Both the position numbers and the translations under genes were made by a program. A DNA stretch of 64,000 bases, from NCBI RefSeq assembly GCF_041222825.1, contig NZ_CP139482.1, positions 3,601,501 through 3,665,500 on the forward strand. The letters are read 5' to 3'. The DNA is from Candidatus Thalassolituus haligoni. GTDB taxonomy: Bacteria > Pseudomonadota > Gammaproteobacteria > Pseudomonadales > Oceanobacteraceae. The notes below the pieces were generated by a model. The model did not search any database, was not told the DNA's origin, and was given only the letters and a program-made list of their open reading frames with translations. Positions 10,064 to 19,060 of the stretch are shown here, in pieces (position 1 is the stretch's first letter; every line of letters starts with the position of its first letter).

Positions 10064-10729
10064 TCAGACAGACAGATGTTCCTTGGCCCAATTAATTGCC
10101 TGTACCCGGTTCTTGACGCCCACTTTTCTGAACAAGTTGTACAAATGGGTTTTCACCGTATGTGTACTGAGTTCCAGAATTTCAGCAATAGCCTGATTAG
10201 TCGCACCCGTCGCTACCAAATGCAGAATTTCAGATTCCCGACTGGTCAGCGATACCGGAGGAGGTTCAAATGCACGAGGGCGTTGCCGGGTACGTTCAAG
10301 ATGAGCATTCACCAGCTTTCGGGGTAACCAGAGTTCCCCTTTAAAAACAGCTTCTACGCCTCGAATCAATTGTTGCTGGGTTGAATCGCGATAGAACAAG
10401 GCACACACCCTGGGCCAGCAAACAAACGATTCCATGGCATGGCGCGGGGGAACATTAAACAGTGCGATGGCAGGCGAGGTGTCGTCACCTTTTTCATAGA
10501 CTGTATCCAGCACCCTGGCGAGGCGTTCAGGACGAACACCATCAGTGTCAAACATCAACAACGTTTGTCCATCAGCCGGCAAACAGGCTGGCGGCCAAAC
10601 CAGCTCATGTACAAGCTGGCTATGCATGCCCAGTTGACCCTGGATGTAGGCCAGCAACACCGTATTTTGCAGATTCTGGCGCCCGAACAACAGGATATGA
10701 CGCCTACCCGCGTCGTCTTGCAGATGCAT
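10064..10729 (-). CDS. LuxR-family transcriptional regulator, CsgD-like
   Basis: A 221-aa regulator. Residues 1-130 form a degenerate receiver-like domain without a clear phosphorylation site, followed by the GELWLPR motif seen in CsgD/VpsT-type proteins. The C-terminal LuxR helix-turn-helix (about 155-215) contains SLTSRESEILHLVATGATNQ and STHTVKTHLYNLFRKVGVKNR. CsgD-like proteins control biofilm matrix and related surface traits, sometimes by binding cyclic di-GMP; a PilZ protein lies at 15.5 kb. CAAGGAGAG precedes ATG 10729. It is followed by folM after 119 nt on the same strand, so co-transcription is possible. Targets are unknown. Confidence 0.88.
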   Translation of the reverse strand: MHLQDDAGRRHILLFGRQNLQNTVLLAYIQGQLGMHSQLVHELVWPPACLPADGQTLLMFDTDGVRPERLARVLDTVYEKGDDTSPAIALFNVPPRHAMESFVCWPRVCALFYRDSTQQQLIRGVEAVFKGELWLPRKLVNAHLERTRQRPRAFEPPPVSLTSRESEILHLVATGATNQAIAEILELSTHTVKTHLYNLFRKVGVKNRVQAINWAKEHLSV

Positions 10730-10994
10730 AACGTCTCTCCTTGACTAAACCTCACCACCACGGGCGACATCCTGTCCGTAGCGGTTTCGGATAATTCTAC
10801 CCTAACAACCGGTCAAAAAAAGAGCGCTGGCCTGTAGTGCTGGCAAGTTTTTATGGAATTTAATGGGAAGCACAGACTCCCATGCGTCATTGCTGAAAAC
10901 GGATCGTTATTCCTGTTAAACTAGCGCACTTTTTAAACCCGACTGCCGTCACCGACCCCGGAAGCCAGGGCTGGCTCCTCTCATTGGACTTCGC

Positions 10995-12368
10995 ATGACC
11001 GCCATACCTGAATCTGCTCAACAGCGTGCTATCGCATCACTCGCTGCTCTCTACGCCCTGCGTATGCTGGGCCTGTTTATGGTACTTCCGGTATTGATGC
11101 TGGATGGCCTGACACTGAAAGATGCCACTCCCCAACTCCTCGGCCTGGCAATGGGTGTCTATGGTCTGACCCAGGCGTTACTGCAGATTCCTGCAGGTGC
11201 CCTGTCAGATCGTATTGGCCGCAAGCCGGTCATTGTTGTCGGGCTGCTGATTTTTGCAGCAGGCAGCCTGATTGCTGCCCATGCTGACAGCGTTTACGGC
11301 CTGATTATTGGCCGTGCCCTGCAAGGCGGCGGTGCCATTGCCAGTGCCATCATGGCGTTGGTCACTGACCTCACCAATGAACAGAGCCGGATGAAAGCCA
11401 TGGCCTTTATTGGTGCCAGTATTGGCCTGTCATTTTCTGTTGCCCTGGTACTGGGCCCCTGGTTATCGAGTATCGGTGGATTATCGCTGATTTTTACACT
11501 CACTGGCGTGCTGGCACTGGGGGGCATTGCCGTGACCCTGCTACTGATACCATCCCCCCCAAAAACCCATCACCGCGACTCGGTGGCGGTACTCAGCGAA
11601 GTTCGATTGCAGCTGGCTAATGGCTCACTCTGGCCGCTGAATATCGGCGTTTTTGTACTCCATGCCTTGATGGTGGCCATTTTTGTCGCCATTCCACTGC
11701 AGCTCACACAACTTGATCTGCCAGCAGAACACCATAGTTACCTCTACCTGCCGGTATTACTGCTGGCGTTTGCCCTGATGGTGCCACTGATAATCATTGC
11801 AGAAAAACGCCGCCAGATGAAAAATGTCGTGCTGATTGCAGCGACCCTGATTCTGATCGCTCTGCTGCTAATGACACAAGCCGCCACGCTCTGGCAATGG
11901 GCCGGACTGATGCTGCTTTACTTCCTCGGCTTTAACCTGATGGAAGCCAGTCTGCCTTCCTGGCTCAGCAAAATCGCTCCAGCCGGAGCCAAAGGCAGTG
12001 CAATGGGCATTTATTCCAGCATGCAGTTTCTGGGGGCCTTCGCTGGCGGCAGTATTGGTGGCTGGGTGCTATCCCATTGGGGAGCAAGCAGCGTGTTTGC
12101 CATCTTTGCTGCGGCTGTGTTGTTATGGGGACTGCTGATGGTGGCAACACCTCCTCCCCGCCATCTCACCAGCGTGCGGTTGGCCTTGCTACAACCATTA
12201 ACCCAATATCAACACCGAGCTTTGCTGGCGCTCAGCGGCGTAGCCGAACTGACCGAATTACCTGAAGAACAGGCCGTTTATTTAAAAGTGACGGCCAGCG
12301 AGTTTGATCAGGAACTGGCACAAGCTATTACACATACCACAGGAGAATCTTATGGGTCGCAGCGTTAA
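10995..12368 (+). CDS. MFS transporter of the YajR type
   Basis: A 457-aa major facilitator protein with twelve hydrophobic segments in residues 15-390 and motif A ([14 protein letters not shown]) in the loop between helices 2 and 3. A soluble C-terminal domain (about 395-450, ending with a beta-alpha stretch [23 protein letters not shown]) resembles the YAM domain of E. coli YajR. The substrate is unknown; drug/H+ antiport is the usual family guess. The last 17 nt overlap the start of ssb, so the two genes are co-transcribed and probably translationally coupled. Confidence 0.9.
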   Translation: MTAIPESAQQRAIASLAALYALRMLGLFMVLPVLMLDGLTLKDATPQLLGLAMGVYGLTQALLQIPAGALSDRIGRKPVIVVGLLIFAAGSLIAAHADSVYGLIIGRALQGGGAIASAIMALVTDLTNEQSRMKAMAFIGASIGLSFSVALVLGPWLSSIGGLSLIFTLTGVLALGGIAVTLLLIPSPPKTHHRDSVAVLSEVRLQLANGSLWPLNIGVFVLHALMVAIFVAIPLQLTQLDLPAEHHSYLYLPVLLLAFALMVPLIIIAEKRRQMKNVVLIAATLILIALLLMTQAATLWQWAGLMLLYFLGFNLMEASLPSWLSKIAPAGAKGSAMGIYSSMQFLGAFAGGSIGGWVLSHWGASSVFAIFAAAVLLWGLLMVATPPPRHLTSVRLALLQPLTQYQHRALLALSGVAELTELPEEQAVYLKVTASEFDQELAQAITHTTGESYGSQR

Positions 12369-13104
12369 CAAAGTGACACTGATTGGTACTCTGGGCCGCG
12401 ACCCGGAAGTACGCTACATGCCCAATGGCAATGCCGTTGCCAACCTGACAATGGCGACCGATGAGAGCTATAACGACAAGCAAACCGGTCAGAAAGTGGA
12501 GCAAACCGAATGGCACCGCCTGGTGGTCTACGGCAAGCTGGCTGAAATCGTTCAGCAATATCTGAAAAAAGGTTCCAAGGCCTATTTTGAAGGGCGTCTG
12601 AAAACCCGCGAATGGGAAAAAGACGGCGTTAAGCGTTACACCACAGAAATCGTCTGCAACGACATGATGATGCTCGACAATCGTAATAATGGTGGTGGCG
12701 ACATGAGCGGGGGTATGAACAATGGTATGGGCGGTGGCATGAACAGCGGCTATCCGCAACAAGGGGCAGCAGGCATGATGAATCCGACCGCTGCTCCGTC
12801 ACCGGCTCAAGGAGGAATGGGCGGACAAGGCTATGGCCAGCCACAACAACCAGCCCAGCAAGCGCCAATGCACAACCCGCAGGGTAGTTATCAGCAGCCG
12901 TATCAACAACCGGCCCCTGCGCCGCAACAGCCGATGCACCAACAACCACAGCAGGCACCACAGCAAGCACCGCAACAAGTACCACAACAGCCAACATCTA
13001 GGCCGCAACAACCACCTGGTGGTTATCAGCAAGCGCCTGCACCCCAAGCCGCACCGCAGCCGGGCAACAGCTTTGATGATTTTGACGACGATATTCCGTT
13101 CTAG
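12352..13104 (+). CDS. ssb: Single-stranded DNA-binding protein
   Basis: A 250-aa SSB. The OB fold (residues 1-110) begins [22 protein letters not shown] long Gly/Met- then Gln/Pro-rich disordered linker (about 115-238) follows, and the protein ends with the acidic tip DDDIPF that docks SSB-partner proteins such as RecJ, PriA and RecO. The linker is longer than in E. coli SSB (178 aa) and made of QQ/AP repeats. ATG 12352 is preceded by AGGAG and lies inside the 3' end of the transporter gene. The region just after the stop is filled by GC-rich direct repeats. Confidence 0.96.
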   Translation: MGRSVNKVTLIGTLGRDPEVRYMPNGNAVANLTMATDESYNDKQTGQKVEQTEWHRLVVYGKLAEIVQQYLKKGSKAYFEGRLKTREWEKDGVKRYTTEIVCNDMMMLDNRNNGGGDMSGGMNNGMGGGMNSGYPQQGAAGMMNPTAAPSPAQGGMGGQGYGQPQQPAQQAPMHNPQGSYQQPYQQPAPAPQQPMHQQPQQAPQQAPQQVPQQPTSRPQQPPGGYQQAPAPQAAPQPGNSFDDFDDDIPF

Positions 13105-13129
13105 GATTTCGTCTGGTAGCACGTACATA

Positions 13130-13340
13130 TTCACCACGGCCACATACATGTTCACCACGGCCACGCACGGAGGCGGGCCCTACGTGGCTGTCCGCAACGC
13201 TGGTGAATTTTGCGCACATATTAACTGCGGCCTCGTATATGTTCACCACGGCCACGCACGGAGGCGGGCCCTACGTGGCTTCTGGTGAATTTTGCGCACA
13301 TGCTCACCACGGCCACACACGGAGGCGGGCCCTACGATAA
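13130..13340. repeat. Cluster of GC-rich direct repeats between ssb and moeA
   Basis: Two identical 39-bp units lie at 13151-13189 and 13242-13280 (TTCACCACGGCCACGCACGG plus AGGCGGGCCCTACGTGGCT). A diverged third copy at 13303-13340 runs into the moeA stop codon, and a truncated copy starts at 13130. A second 20-bp motif (CTGGTGAATTTTGCGCACAT) occurs at 13200-13219 and 13282-13301, so the composite unit is repeated. Each unit can fold GCCACG against CGTGGC and contains the palindrome GGGCCC. The block lies between two convergent genes. It could be a bacterial interspersed repeat, a bidirectional terminator or a transposable palindrome; I do not recognise the family. Confidence 0.8.
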
Positions 13341-14567
13341 CAACCCGTCAAACAGCTCAACCCGGACATATTTACCTTCTTCCAGGCTGGCCGTACCCCC
13401 ATCAAGCAGGATATAGGCATTAGCTTCCGCCATGGTGCTCAGCAGCGCTGATCCCTGACGAGCCAGAGGTGTCACTGCAAGTACGCCATCGGCTGTGGTT
13501 GACACCACCGCCCGCTGAAATTCCAGACGTCCAGGTCGACGGCGTAACCCACAGGTTAATCGGGCGCGCATTTTTAATCGTGGCGGTGTATTTTCTCCGG
13601 CCAGTTTTTTCAGCATCGGCACCACCAGCTGATCAAAGGTAATCATGGTGGATACCGGATTACCCGGCAAACCGGTAAACCAGCTATTGGCTAAACGGCC
13701 GAACGCAAAGGGCTTGCCTGGCTTGATGGCCAACTTCCACAACCCCACCTGACCCAGTTCATCCAATACTTGCTTGCTGAAGTCTGCTTCTCCAACCGAG
13801 ACGCCACCTGATGCAATGACCAGGTCAGCCTGATTGTCGGCATTCTGGTAAGCCAGGCGTAATGCCTGCGGGTCATCTGGCACAATACCAAAGTGAATGA
13901 CCGTACAACCCAGCCGCACCAGCAGTGCGGCCAGCACCTGACTGTTGGACTCGTAAATCTGTCCCGCTTGCAGTGCTTGTCCGGGGGCCACCAGTTCGTT
14001 TCCGGTTGCCATAATCGCAACCCTCACCCGGCAACACACCGCCACACGGTCAATCCCAAGGCTCGCCAGCAGACCAATATCTGCCGCCCGTAAACGCCGT
14101 CCGGCTGATAACACGGTATCACCAGAGGCTATTTCCTCACCTCGACGACGAATATTGGCGGCCGGTTTTACCGCAGCCAGAAAACGAACCTTGCCGTTGT
14201 CACCCAGCTCGGCATCTTCCTGCATGATGACGGTATCCGCACCTTCCGGCACCATGGCACCAGTCATGATACGAGCACACTCACCCGGCAAAATCGGCTG
14301 GGTAATGGCGTCTCCCGCCAGAATGCGCTGATTAATGGTGAGCCAATCAAACTCTGTCAGATCCTCCACCCGTACGGCATAACCATCCATGGCGGAGTTG
14401 TCTGCCGGAGGCAGATCCAGGCAACTTTGAACGTCAGCTGCCAACACTCTGCCATCAGCTTGTGACAATGGAATCCATTCCTGCTCATGCAGCGGTGACA
14501 ACTGCGACAGGATTTGCTCCAGTGCTTCGTCCAACGTTTGCAAGCCAGGAGCATCACAAGAAGCCAT
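13332..14567 (-). CDS. moeA: Molybdopterin molybdenumtransferase MoeA
   Basis: A 411-aa enzyme that inserts molybdate into adenylylated molybdopterin during molybdenum-cofactor synthesis. Recognisable features are the DNSAMDGYA motif (about residue 57), TGAMVPEGADTVIMQE, the MoCF-biosynthesis core with GDE-type SGGVSVGEADF and the GLPGNPVS loop. Length is normal. The start ATG at 14567 overlaps the stop of the FAH-family gene (TAATG), implying coupled translation. The stop codon TAG (13334-13332) lies inside the third copy of the intergenic repeat, so the repeat has supplied or replaced the very end of the gene. No other molybdenum-cofactor genes are nearby. Confidence 0.95.
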   Translation of the reverse strand: MASCDAPGLQTLDEALEQILSQLSPLHEQEWIPLSQADGRVLAADVQSCLDLPPADNSAMDGYAVRVEDLTEFDWLTINQRILAGDAITQPILPGECARIMTGAMVPEGADTVIMQEDAELGDNGKVRFLAAVKPAANIRRRGEEIASGDTVLSAGRRLRAADIGLLASLGIDRVAVCCRVRVAIMATGNELVAPGQALQAGQIYESNSQVLAALLVRLGCTVIHFGIVPDDPQALRLAYQNADNQADLVIASGGVSVGEADFSKQVLDELGQVGLWKLAIKPGKPFAFGRLANSWFTGLPGNPVSTMITFDQLVVPMLKKLAGENTPPRLKMRARLTCGLRRRPGRLEFQRAVVSTTADGVLAVTPLARQGSALLSTMAEANAYILLDGGTASLEEGKYVRVELFDGLLS

Positions 14568-15256
14568 TACTTACCTCCCTGCTCTTCAGCATTTTGTCGC
14601 GCCACAACCTGGCACGAGATCGACAACCAATCTTGCAGAGTCGCCGTTAACTGGTCGCCTGGCTCAAGCGGACCCACTCCAGCCGGAGTACCGGTCAATA
14701 CCAGATCGCCAGGGTTCAGAGTAAAGTGCTGGCTGATTTCAACCAGCAAATCAGCCACCGGAAACAGCATCGCCGCACTGCTACCTTGCTGTTGCATGGT
14801 GCCGTTACGCAATAGCGACACATTCAGATCGGCCCAGTCATTCACTTGCTCTGCTGCCACAAAGCGGGAAACCGGGCAAGCACCATCAAACGCTTTGGCA
14901 CGCTCCCAAGGGTGGCCTTTCTGTTTCAAGCCATCCTGAACATCCCGCAGCGTCAAATCCAGTGCCAGACCAACCCCGGCGATTGCCGCCAATGCCTGCT
15001 GATGATTGGCGAATGATAACGGCCGCCCGATCAGCAGGGCGATTTCCAGCTCGTGATGCACAGCACCGGCATTAACCGGAATCGTGATATCACCTTCCAT
15101 CGCCACAATAGCGTCAGCTGGTTTGATAAACAGTAATGGCCGCTCAGGGACAGGATTATTCAACTCGGCGGCGTGGGCAGCATAATTACGGCCCACACAG
15201 ACGGCTTTGCCAATAGCAGACAAAAATGGAACATCATTCAGAAACGGATAGTACAT
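14567..15256 (-). CDS. Fumarylacetoacetate hydrolase family protein
   Basis: A 229-aa FAH-fold enzyme of the small YcgM/FAHD1-like group, which hydrolyses acylpyruvates or decarboxylates oxaloacetate. The metal ligands are seen in HHELEIALLIG (His-x-Glu-x-Glu) and in ALDLTLRDVQ (Asp); the substrate loop KAFDGACPVS and the C-terminal GDLVLTGTPAGVGPLEPGD are typical. GAGG precedes ATG 15256. It is translationally coupled to moeA downstream, with no obvious metabolic link. The exact substrate is not readable. Confidence 0.9.
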   Translation of the reverse strand: MYYPFLNDVPFLSAIGKAVCVGRNYAAHAAELNNPVPERPLLFIKPADAIVAMEGDITIPVNAGAVHHELEIALLIGRPLSFANHQQALAAIAGVGLALDLTLRDVQDGLKQKGHPWERAKAFDGACPVSRFVAAEQVNDWADLNVSLLRNGTMQQQGSSAAMLFPVADLLVEISQHFTLNPGDLVLTGTPAGVGPLEPGDQLTATLQDWLSISCQVVARQNAEEQGGK

Positions 15257-15329
15257 GGCAAACCTCGGCTGGCGTCGAAGGCGTTACTATACCGCGAATT
15301 GGCACCCAAACTGACGTCAGGTGCACAAA

Positions 15330-15701
15330 TTAGCCGTGAACGTATTTGTCGCCCCGGATCAGTTCGGCCAGTTCACGCTGCACATGAGACGGCTCAGGCA
15401 AGTTCAGTTCCAGTACCCGCCGTAACAACGTCAGGCTCTCCAACCCCAATGAATCACAGGCACAGCCAACCACATCATCATCGATATGAGCGACCGAGCA
15501 ATCCATCACAATCTGATTCTGATCACCCAACGTCAGGACAAACTGAATATGCTGTTCCAACGCCCAATTGGATTCCATTGGACGGGCCAGCAATACACCA
15601 CGCAAACTCAGATCCAGGCACTGAACTTCCATACGCTGACCCCTGGTTTCTATCTGGGCGCGGCGCAAAAACGGCACTCGGGTGTAGCGTCGCTGGTTCA
15701 T
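15330..15701 (-). CDS. PilZ domain protein
   Basis: A 123-aa single-domain PilZ protein, a probable cyclic di-GMP receptor. The N-terminal RRYTRVPF gives the RxxxR motif and DLSLRGVLL gives the (D/N)xSxxG motif, both needed for ligand binding. AGGAAAACGCT precedes ATG 15701. Such short PilZ proteins act on motility, exopolysaccharide or pili through partner proteins; the partner is unknown. The gene is divergent from bioB and upstream of, but separate from, the FAH-family gene. Confidence 0.9.
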   Translation of the reverse strand: MNQRRYTRVPFLRRAQIETRGQRMEVQCLDLSLRGVLLARPMESNWALEQHIQFVLTLGDQNQIVMDCSVAHIDDDVVGCACDSLGLESLTLLRRVLELNLPEPSHVQRELAELIRGDKYVHG

Positions 15702-16034
15702 AGCGTTTTCCTGATTGAATACATGATCAACTCTCCCTCATACAGGTTTAGCTGAATCACACAGCTTCGCAACTTCCAGCTGCCGATCTCACGCCAGATA
15801 ACGAATACAGCGCTGACGACCGCGAGCGGAAGCACGTTGAAGGCAGCCGCCGATGAGATCTTTTGCTGCCAGGATTTATCTGTTGCCGTGCTGGTGTCGT
15901 AGCATGACAGCCACAGCTGACTGACGAACATTTTTTGAACAATAGTCAGCATAACAGCGGCCCAAAATTGCCTGCAGCCCTGGCAACCCGCACTATTAGC
16001 ATCCCTTACCCGAATCAGCCAAATGGAGACCGCC
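15702..16034. other. Intergenic region between PilZ gene and bioB
   Basis: This 333-bp stretch separates divergent genes and must hold both promoters. I see no clear -35/-10 pair, BirA-type operator or riboswitch. An open minus-strand frame crosses it and ends in an ATGA overlap with the PilZ start, but it has no ribosome site or recognisable domain. Confidence 0.5.
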
Positions 16035-17114
16035 ATGGGCAGTGCCGTAGCAGCCAACTTTCAGTCCTCCTCGCAGCCAGCCAACGCTGCCATTCGTAAC
16101 GACTGGACCCTGGACGAAATACAGGCACTGCTGAACCAGCCGTTTAACGACTTGCTGTTTCAGGCCCAGACGGTTCACCGCCAATACTTTGACCCGAACG
16201 CGGTACAGGTCAGCACACTGCTATCGATCAAGACCGGTGCCTGTCCGGAAGACTGCGCTTACTGCCCACAAAGTGCCCGCTACGATACCGGTCTCGAGAA
16301 AGAACGCTTGATGGAAGTGGAAGCCGTACTGGAAAAAGCCAAAGCCGCCAAGGCCGCCGGTTCCGACCGCTTCTGTATGGGTGCCGCCTGGCGCTCGCCA
16401 CGAGAAAAAGACATGCCGTACGTACTGGCAATGGTTAAAGGCGTCAAGGAACTCGGCCTGGAAACATGCATGACCCTGGGCATGCTCGACGAAGACAAAG
16501 CCAGCCGCCTGGGTCAAGCCGGGCTGGATTATTACAACCACAACTTGGATACCTCGCCTGACTATTACGGCGAAATCATCACCACCCGTTCCTACGGCGA
16601 CCGCCTCGAAACCCTCGACAATGTTCGTAAGGCCGGTATGAAAGTCTGTTCCGGCGGCATTCTTGGTATGGGCGAAAGCCAGCGTGATCGCGCTGGCCTG
16701 TTACAACAACTGGCCAACCTGCCCCAACACCCGGATTCAGTGCCCATCAACCAACTGGTCAAAGTAGCCGGTACGCCACTGGAACATGCAGCTGACGTTG
16801 ATCCGCTCGACTTTATCCGCAGCATTGCAGTTGCCCGTATCCTGATGCCAAAGTCCCATGTGCGATTAAGCGCTGGACGCGAGGAAATGAGCGAGGAAAT
16901 GCAAGCGATGTGTTTCTTTGCCGGAGCCAACTCCATCTTCTACGGCGAATGCTTGCTGACCACGCCTAACCCGGCGGCCAACAAGGATCAGGCGCTGTTC
17001 CGCAAACTGGGGATCAACTCCGAACACAAGGTCACTCAGGCACCACAACAACTGGACGACCTGATTGCGGCACCCCGGGATGAATCCGAGCTGTATGCTC
17101 GTCTCGGAGCCTGA
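16035..17114 (+). CDS. bioB: Biotin synthase
   Basis: A 359-aa radical-SAM enzyme that inserts sulfur into dethiobiotin. The SAM cluster motif CPEDCAYC is followed by PQSARYDTG and later the cluster-binding segments [12 protein letters not shown] and [31 protein letters not shown] 16035 is preferred because GGAGACCGCC precedes it; another in-frame ATG at 16023 lies on the Shine-Dalgarno itself. Length is close to other BioB proteins. No bioF/H/C/D genes follow; the next gene is a cyclic-nucleotide-binding protein after 109 nt and a hairpin. Confidence 0.96.
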   Translation: MGSAVAANFQSSSQPANAAIRNDWTLDEIQALLNQPFNDLLFQAQTVHRQYFDPNAVQVSTLLSIKTGACPEDCAYCPQSARYDTGLEKERLMEVEAVLEKAKAAKAAGSDRFCMGAAWRSPREKDMPYVLAMVKGVKELGLETCMTLGMLDEDKASRLGQAGLDYYNHNLDTSPDYYGEIITTRSYGDRLETLDNVRKAGMKVCSGGILGMGESQRDRAGLLQQLANLPQHPDSVPINQLVKVAGTPLEHAADVDPLDFIRSIAVARILMPKSHVRLSAGREEMSEEMQAMCFFAGANSIFYGECLLTTPNPAANKDQALFRKLGINSEHKVTQAPQQLDDLIAAPRDESELYARLGA

Positions 17115-17134
17115 CTTCAACGGTCGCAAAAAGC

Positions 17135-17164
17135 AGACGCTAACGGTTCTTGCCGTCAGCGTCT
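17135..17164 (+). terminator. Hairpin after bioB, probable terminator
   Basis: AGACGCT-x-ACGG pairs with CCGT-x-AGCGTCT around a 6-nt loop, 20 nt after the bioB stop. A run of five A precedes it, but no T run follows on the plus strand, so termination strength is uncertain. Confidence 0.45.
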
Positions 17165-17223
17165 AAGACCATAGTGATTCGTGACACAGTTCCGCTTTCC
17201 TTTGACCGCTGCCTGGCAGTACC

Positions 17224-17781
17224 ATGGCTAACAGGTTCCAGTCACAAGTGATCGCCATGATTCATGACTCTGCCAGTCAATGCTCACCGGAAACATCCGG
17301 ACTCAGTCCGCAACGTCTGAAATTACTTCAGAATATGCCTATTTTTGGCGCACTCAGTGCCGATGCCATCAATTTTATCGAAAGCCGCTGCATCCAGCGA
17401 CAAGTCCAGGCACGACAGGCCTTCTTTTACGAAGACGATCCTGCCAGCTCGATTTTTGTACTGGAAACAGGCAACGCCGAAGTGATGAAACAGTGTGGAG
17501 ATGAAATGCGCCAGTTGCGCCAACTAGGGCCAGGTGACAGCTTTGGAGAAATGGCCGTTGTGGATATGAACCCCCGCGGGGCAACGGTACGTGCCATTAC
17601 CGACTGCGATGCACTGGAGCTGCCAGCAGCGGCCTTATACGAGCTGTACCAATACGATCTCGAGCAATTCACCCTGATCCAGATGAACATGCTGCGTGAA
17701 ATCAGCCGCCGTTTGCGTTATCTCAACGCCAAGCTTGCCGCCACACGACCGGACATACTCGAAACTGCCTCAAAGGTTTAA
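17224..17781 (+). CDS. Cyclic nucleotide-binding domain protein without DNA-binding domain
   Basis: A 185-aa protein with one Crp-type cyclic nucleotide-binding domain (about residues 38-155). The phosphate-binding cassette reads GDSFGEMAVVDMNPRGATVRA. The C-terminal 30 residues are helical (LREISRRLRYLNAKLAATRP) and contain no helix-turn-helix, so it is not a classical Crp/Fnr regulator. The ligand may be cAMP or cGMP, or the domain may be purely structural. The ribosome site before ATG 17224 is weak. It is downstream of bioB in the same direction; a functional connection is not evident. Confidence 0.85.
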   Translation: MANRFQSQVIAMIHDSASQCSPETSGLSPQRLKLLQNMPIFGALSADAINFIESRCIQRQVQARQAFFYEDDPASSIFVLETGNAEVMKQCGDEMRQLRQLGPGDSFGEMAVVDMNPRGATVRAITDCDALELPAAALYELYQYDLEQFTLIQMNMLREISRRLRYLNAKLAATRPDILETASKV

Positions 17782-17799
17782 CGGCACCAAGCTCACCGC

Positions 17800-17927
17800 T
17801 GTTCACTCATAACGCGGGCGTATTTCCCTTACGTCCTGTGCCCTCCCGTACCCACGCCCATGTTGTACGGCAAACTCCGGTCAGTGAACACCGTGCTCAC
17901 ACCGCTATCGGGAGGGATTCCGGACGT
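17800..17927. repeat. Crossing inverted repeats upstream of ahr
   Basis: Two inverted repeats interleave: TGTTCACT (17800-17807) with AGTGAACA (17883-17890), and ACGTCC....CCCTCCCG (17831-17848) with CGGGAGGG.....GGACGT (17909-17927). As RNA the pairs cross, forming a possible pseudoknot, in the 229-bp gap before ahr. Alternatively they are protein-binding sites. Confidence 0.5.
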
Positions 17928-18010
17928 CCATTAAAAACTTGCCATTCTCTGATAGTGTGATTGTCGATTAAGGTCAAAATACACCGACTCATATTCGACA
18001 GGAGCAGTTC

Positions 18011-19033
18011 ATGATTACAGGTTACGCGGTATTTGAAGCAGGTGGAGAGCTTCGTCCTTATGAATACGATCCGGGGCCATTAGGCAGTCATCAGGTCGAG
18101 ATTGCCGTTGAGTATTGCGGTCTGTGTCACAGCGATCTGAGCATGATCAACAACGACTGGGGCGTCAGCCAATACCCTTTTATTCCCGGCCATGAGGCTG
18201 TCGGTCGCATTGCTGCAACCGGCGATTTGGTCACCCAGTTTGCCGTCGGTGATATTGTCGGGCTAGGCTGGCAATCCGGTTTTTGCCACACCTGCGAATG
18301 CTGTATGAACGGCGACCACAACCTGTGTTATGCCGTTGAAGAAACCATTGTTGGTCGACACGGTGGCTTTGCCGATCGAGTGCGGGCCGAAGCCAGCAGT
18401 GTGATCGCGATACCAGCTGCTATTCCCATGGAACAGGCCGGGCCACTGTTTTGTGCTGGCGTCACAACCTTTAACCCGCTGATGCAGCACCAGTTATCAC
18501 CTACCGCCAGAGTTGCGGTGATTGGTATCGGCGGACTCGGTCATTTGGCGCTGCAGTTTCTCAAAGCCTGGGGCTGCGAAGTCACCGCCTTCACCTCCTC
18601 CCCCGACAAAGCCGATGAGGCCCGACGCTTTGGTGCCCACGAAATTATCAACAGCCGCGATAGCGCAGCGCTGAAAGAGGCAAAAAACCGCTTTGATCTG
18701 ATTATTTCAACCGTCAATGTCAAACTTGAATGGCGGCGCTACATCGCTACACTCAAACCCAAGGGCAAGCTGGTGTTGCTGGGGGTATTATTGGAACCGC
18801 TGGATATCAATCTGATTGGTCAACGAGCGGTGATGGCGTCTGAAGTGGGCAGTCCTGGTACCATCAAGACCATGCTCGAATTTGCCGCCCGCCACGACAT
18901 CTTGCCGCAAACAGAAGTCATGCCGATGAGTGAAATTAACCAAGCCCTGGGCTATCTGGAAGCAGGCAAGCCGCGCTACCGCATTGTGCTGCAGCAAAAT
19001 ATCGCCGACCAACAGGGAGTAACCCCTGTCTGA
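18011..19033 (+). CDS. ahr: NADPH-dependent aldehyde reductase Ahr (zinc alcohol dehydrogenase family)
   Basis: A 340-aa medium-chain zinc dehydrogenase very close in its N-terminus to E. coli Ahr/YjgB (EAGGELRPYEYDPG, CGLCHSDLSMINNDWG). Catalytic zinc ligands are Cys39 and His61-Glu62. The structural zinc has four cysteines at 92, 95, 98 and 106. The nucleotide-binding GIGGLGHLALQ is near residue 172. Ahr enzymes reduce a wide range of aldehydes to alcohols with NADPH. AGGAG precedes ATG 18011. It ends 28 bp from a convergent gene of unknown function. Confidence 0.92.
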   Translation: MITGYAVFEAGGELRPYEYDPGPLGSHQVEIAVEYCGLCHSDLSMINNDWGVSQYPFIPGHEAVGRIAATGDLVTQFAVGDIVGLGWQSGFCHTCECCMNGDHNLCYAVEETIVGRHGGFADRVRAEASSVIAIPAAIPMEQAGPLFCAGVTTFNPLMQHQLSPTARVAVIGIGGLGHLALQFLKAWGCEVTAFTSSPDKADEARRFGAHEIINSRDSAALKEAKNRFDLIISTVNVKLEWRRYIATLKPKGKLVLLGVLLEPLDINLIGQRAVMASEVGSPGTIKTMLEFAARHDILPQTEVMPMSEINQALGYLEAGKPRYRIVLQQNIADQQGVTPV

Positions 19034-19060
19034 CCACTGTCCCCAATGCAGCCGAGCCGA

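Noticed and set aside
13104..13288. Open frames across the repeat cluster after ssb
   Set aside because: They merely read through the direct repeats in several frames; no start signal and no homology.
15698..15952. Minus-strand open frame ending in an ATGA overlap with the PilZ start
   Set aside because: No ribosome site before any ATG, no domain, and its final part contains the PilZ ribosome site; overlap is probably chance.
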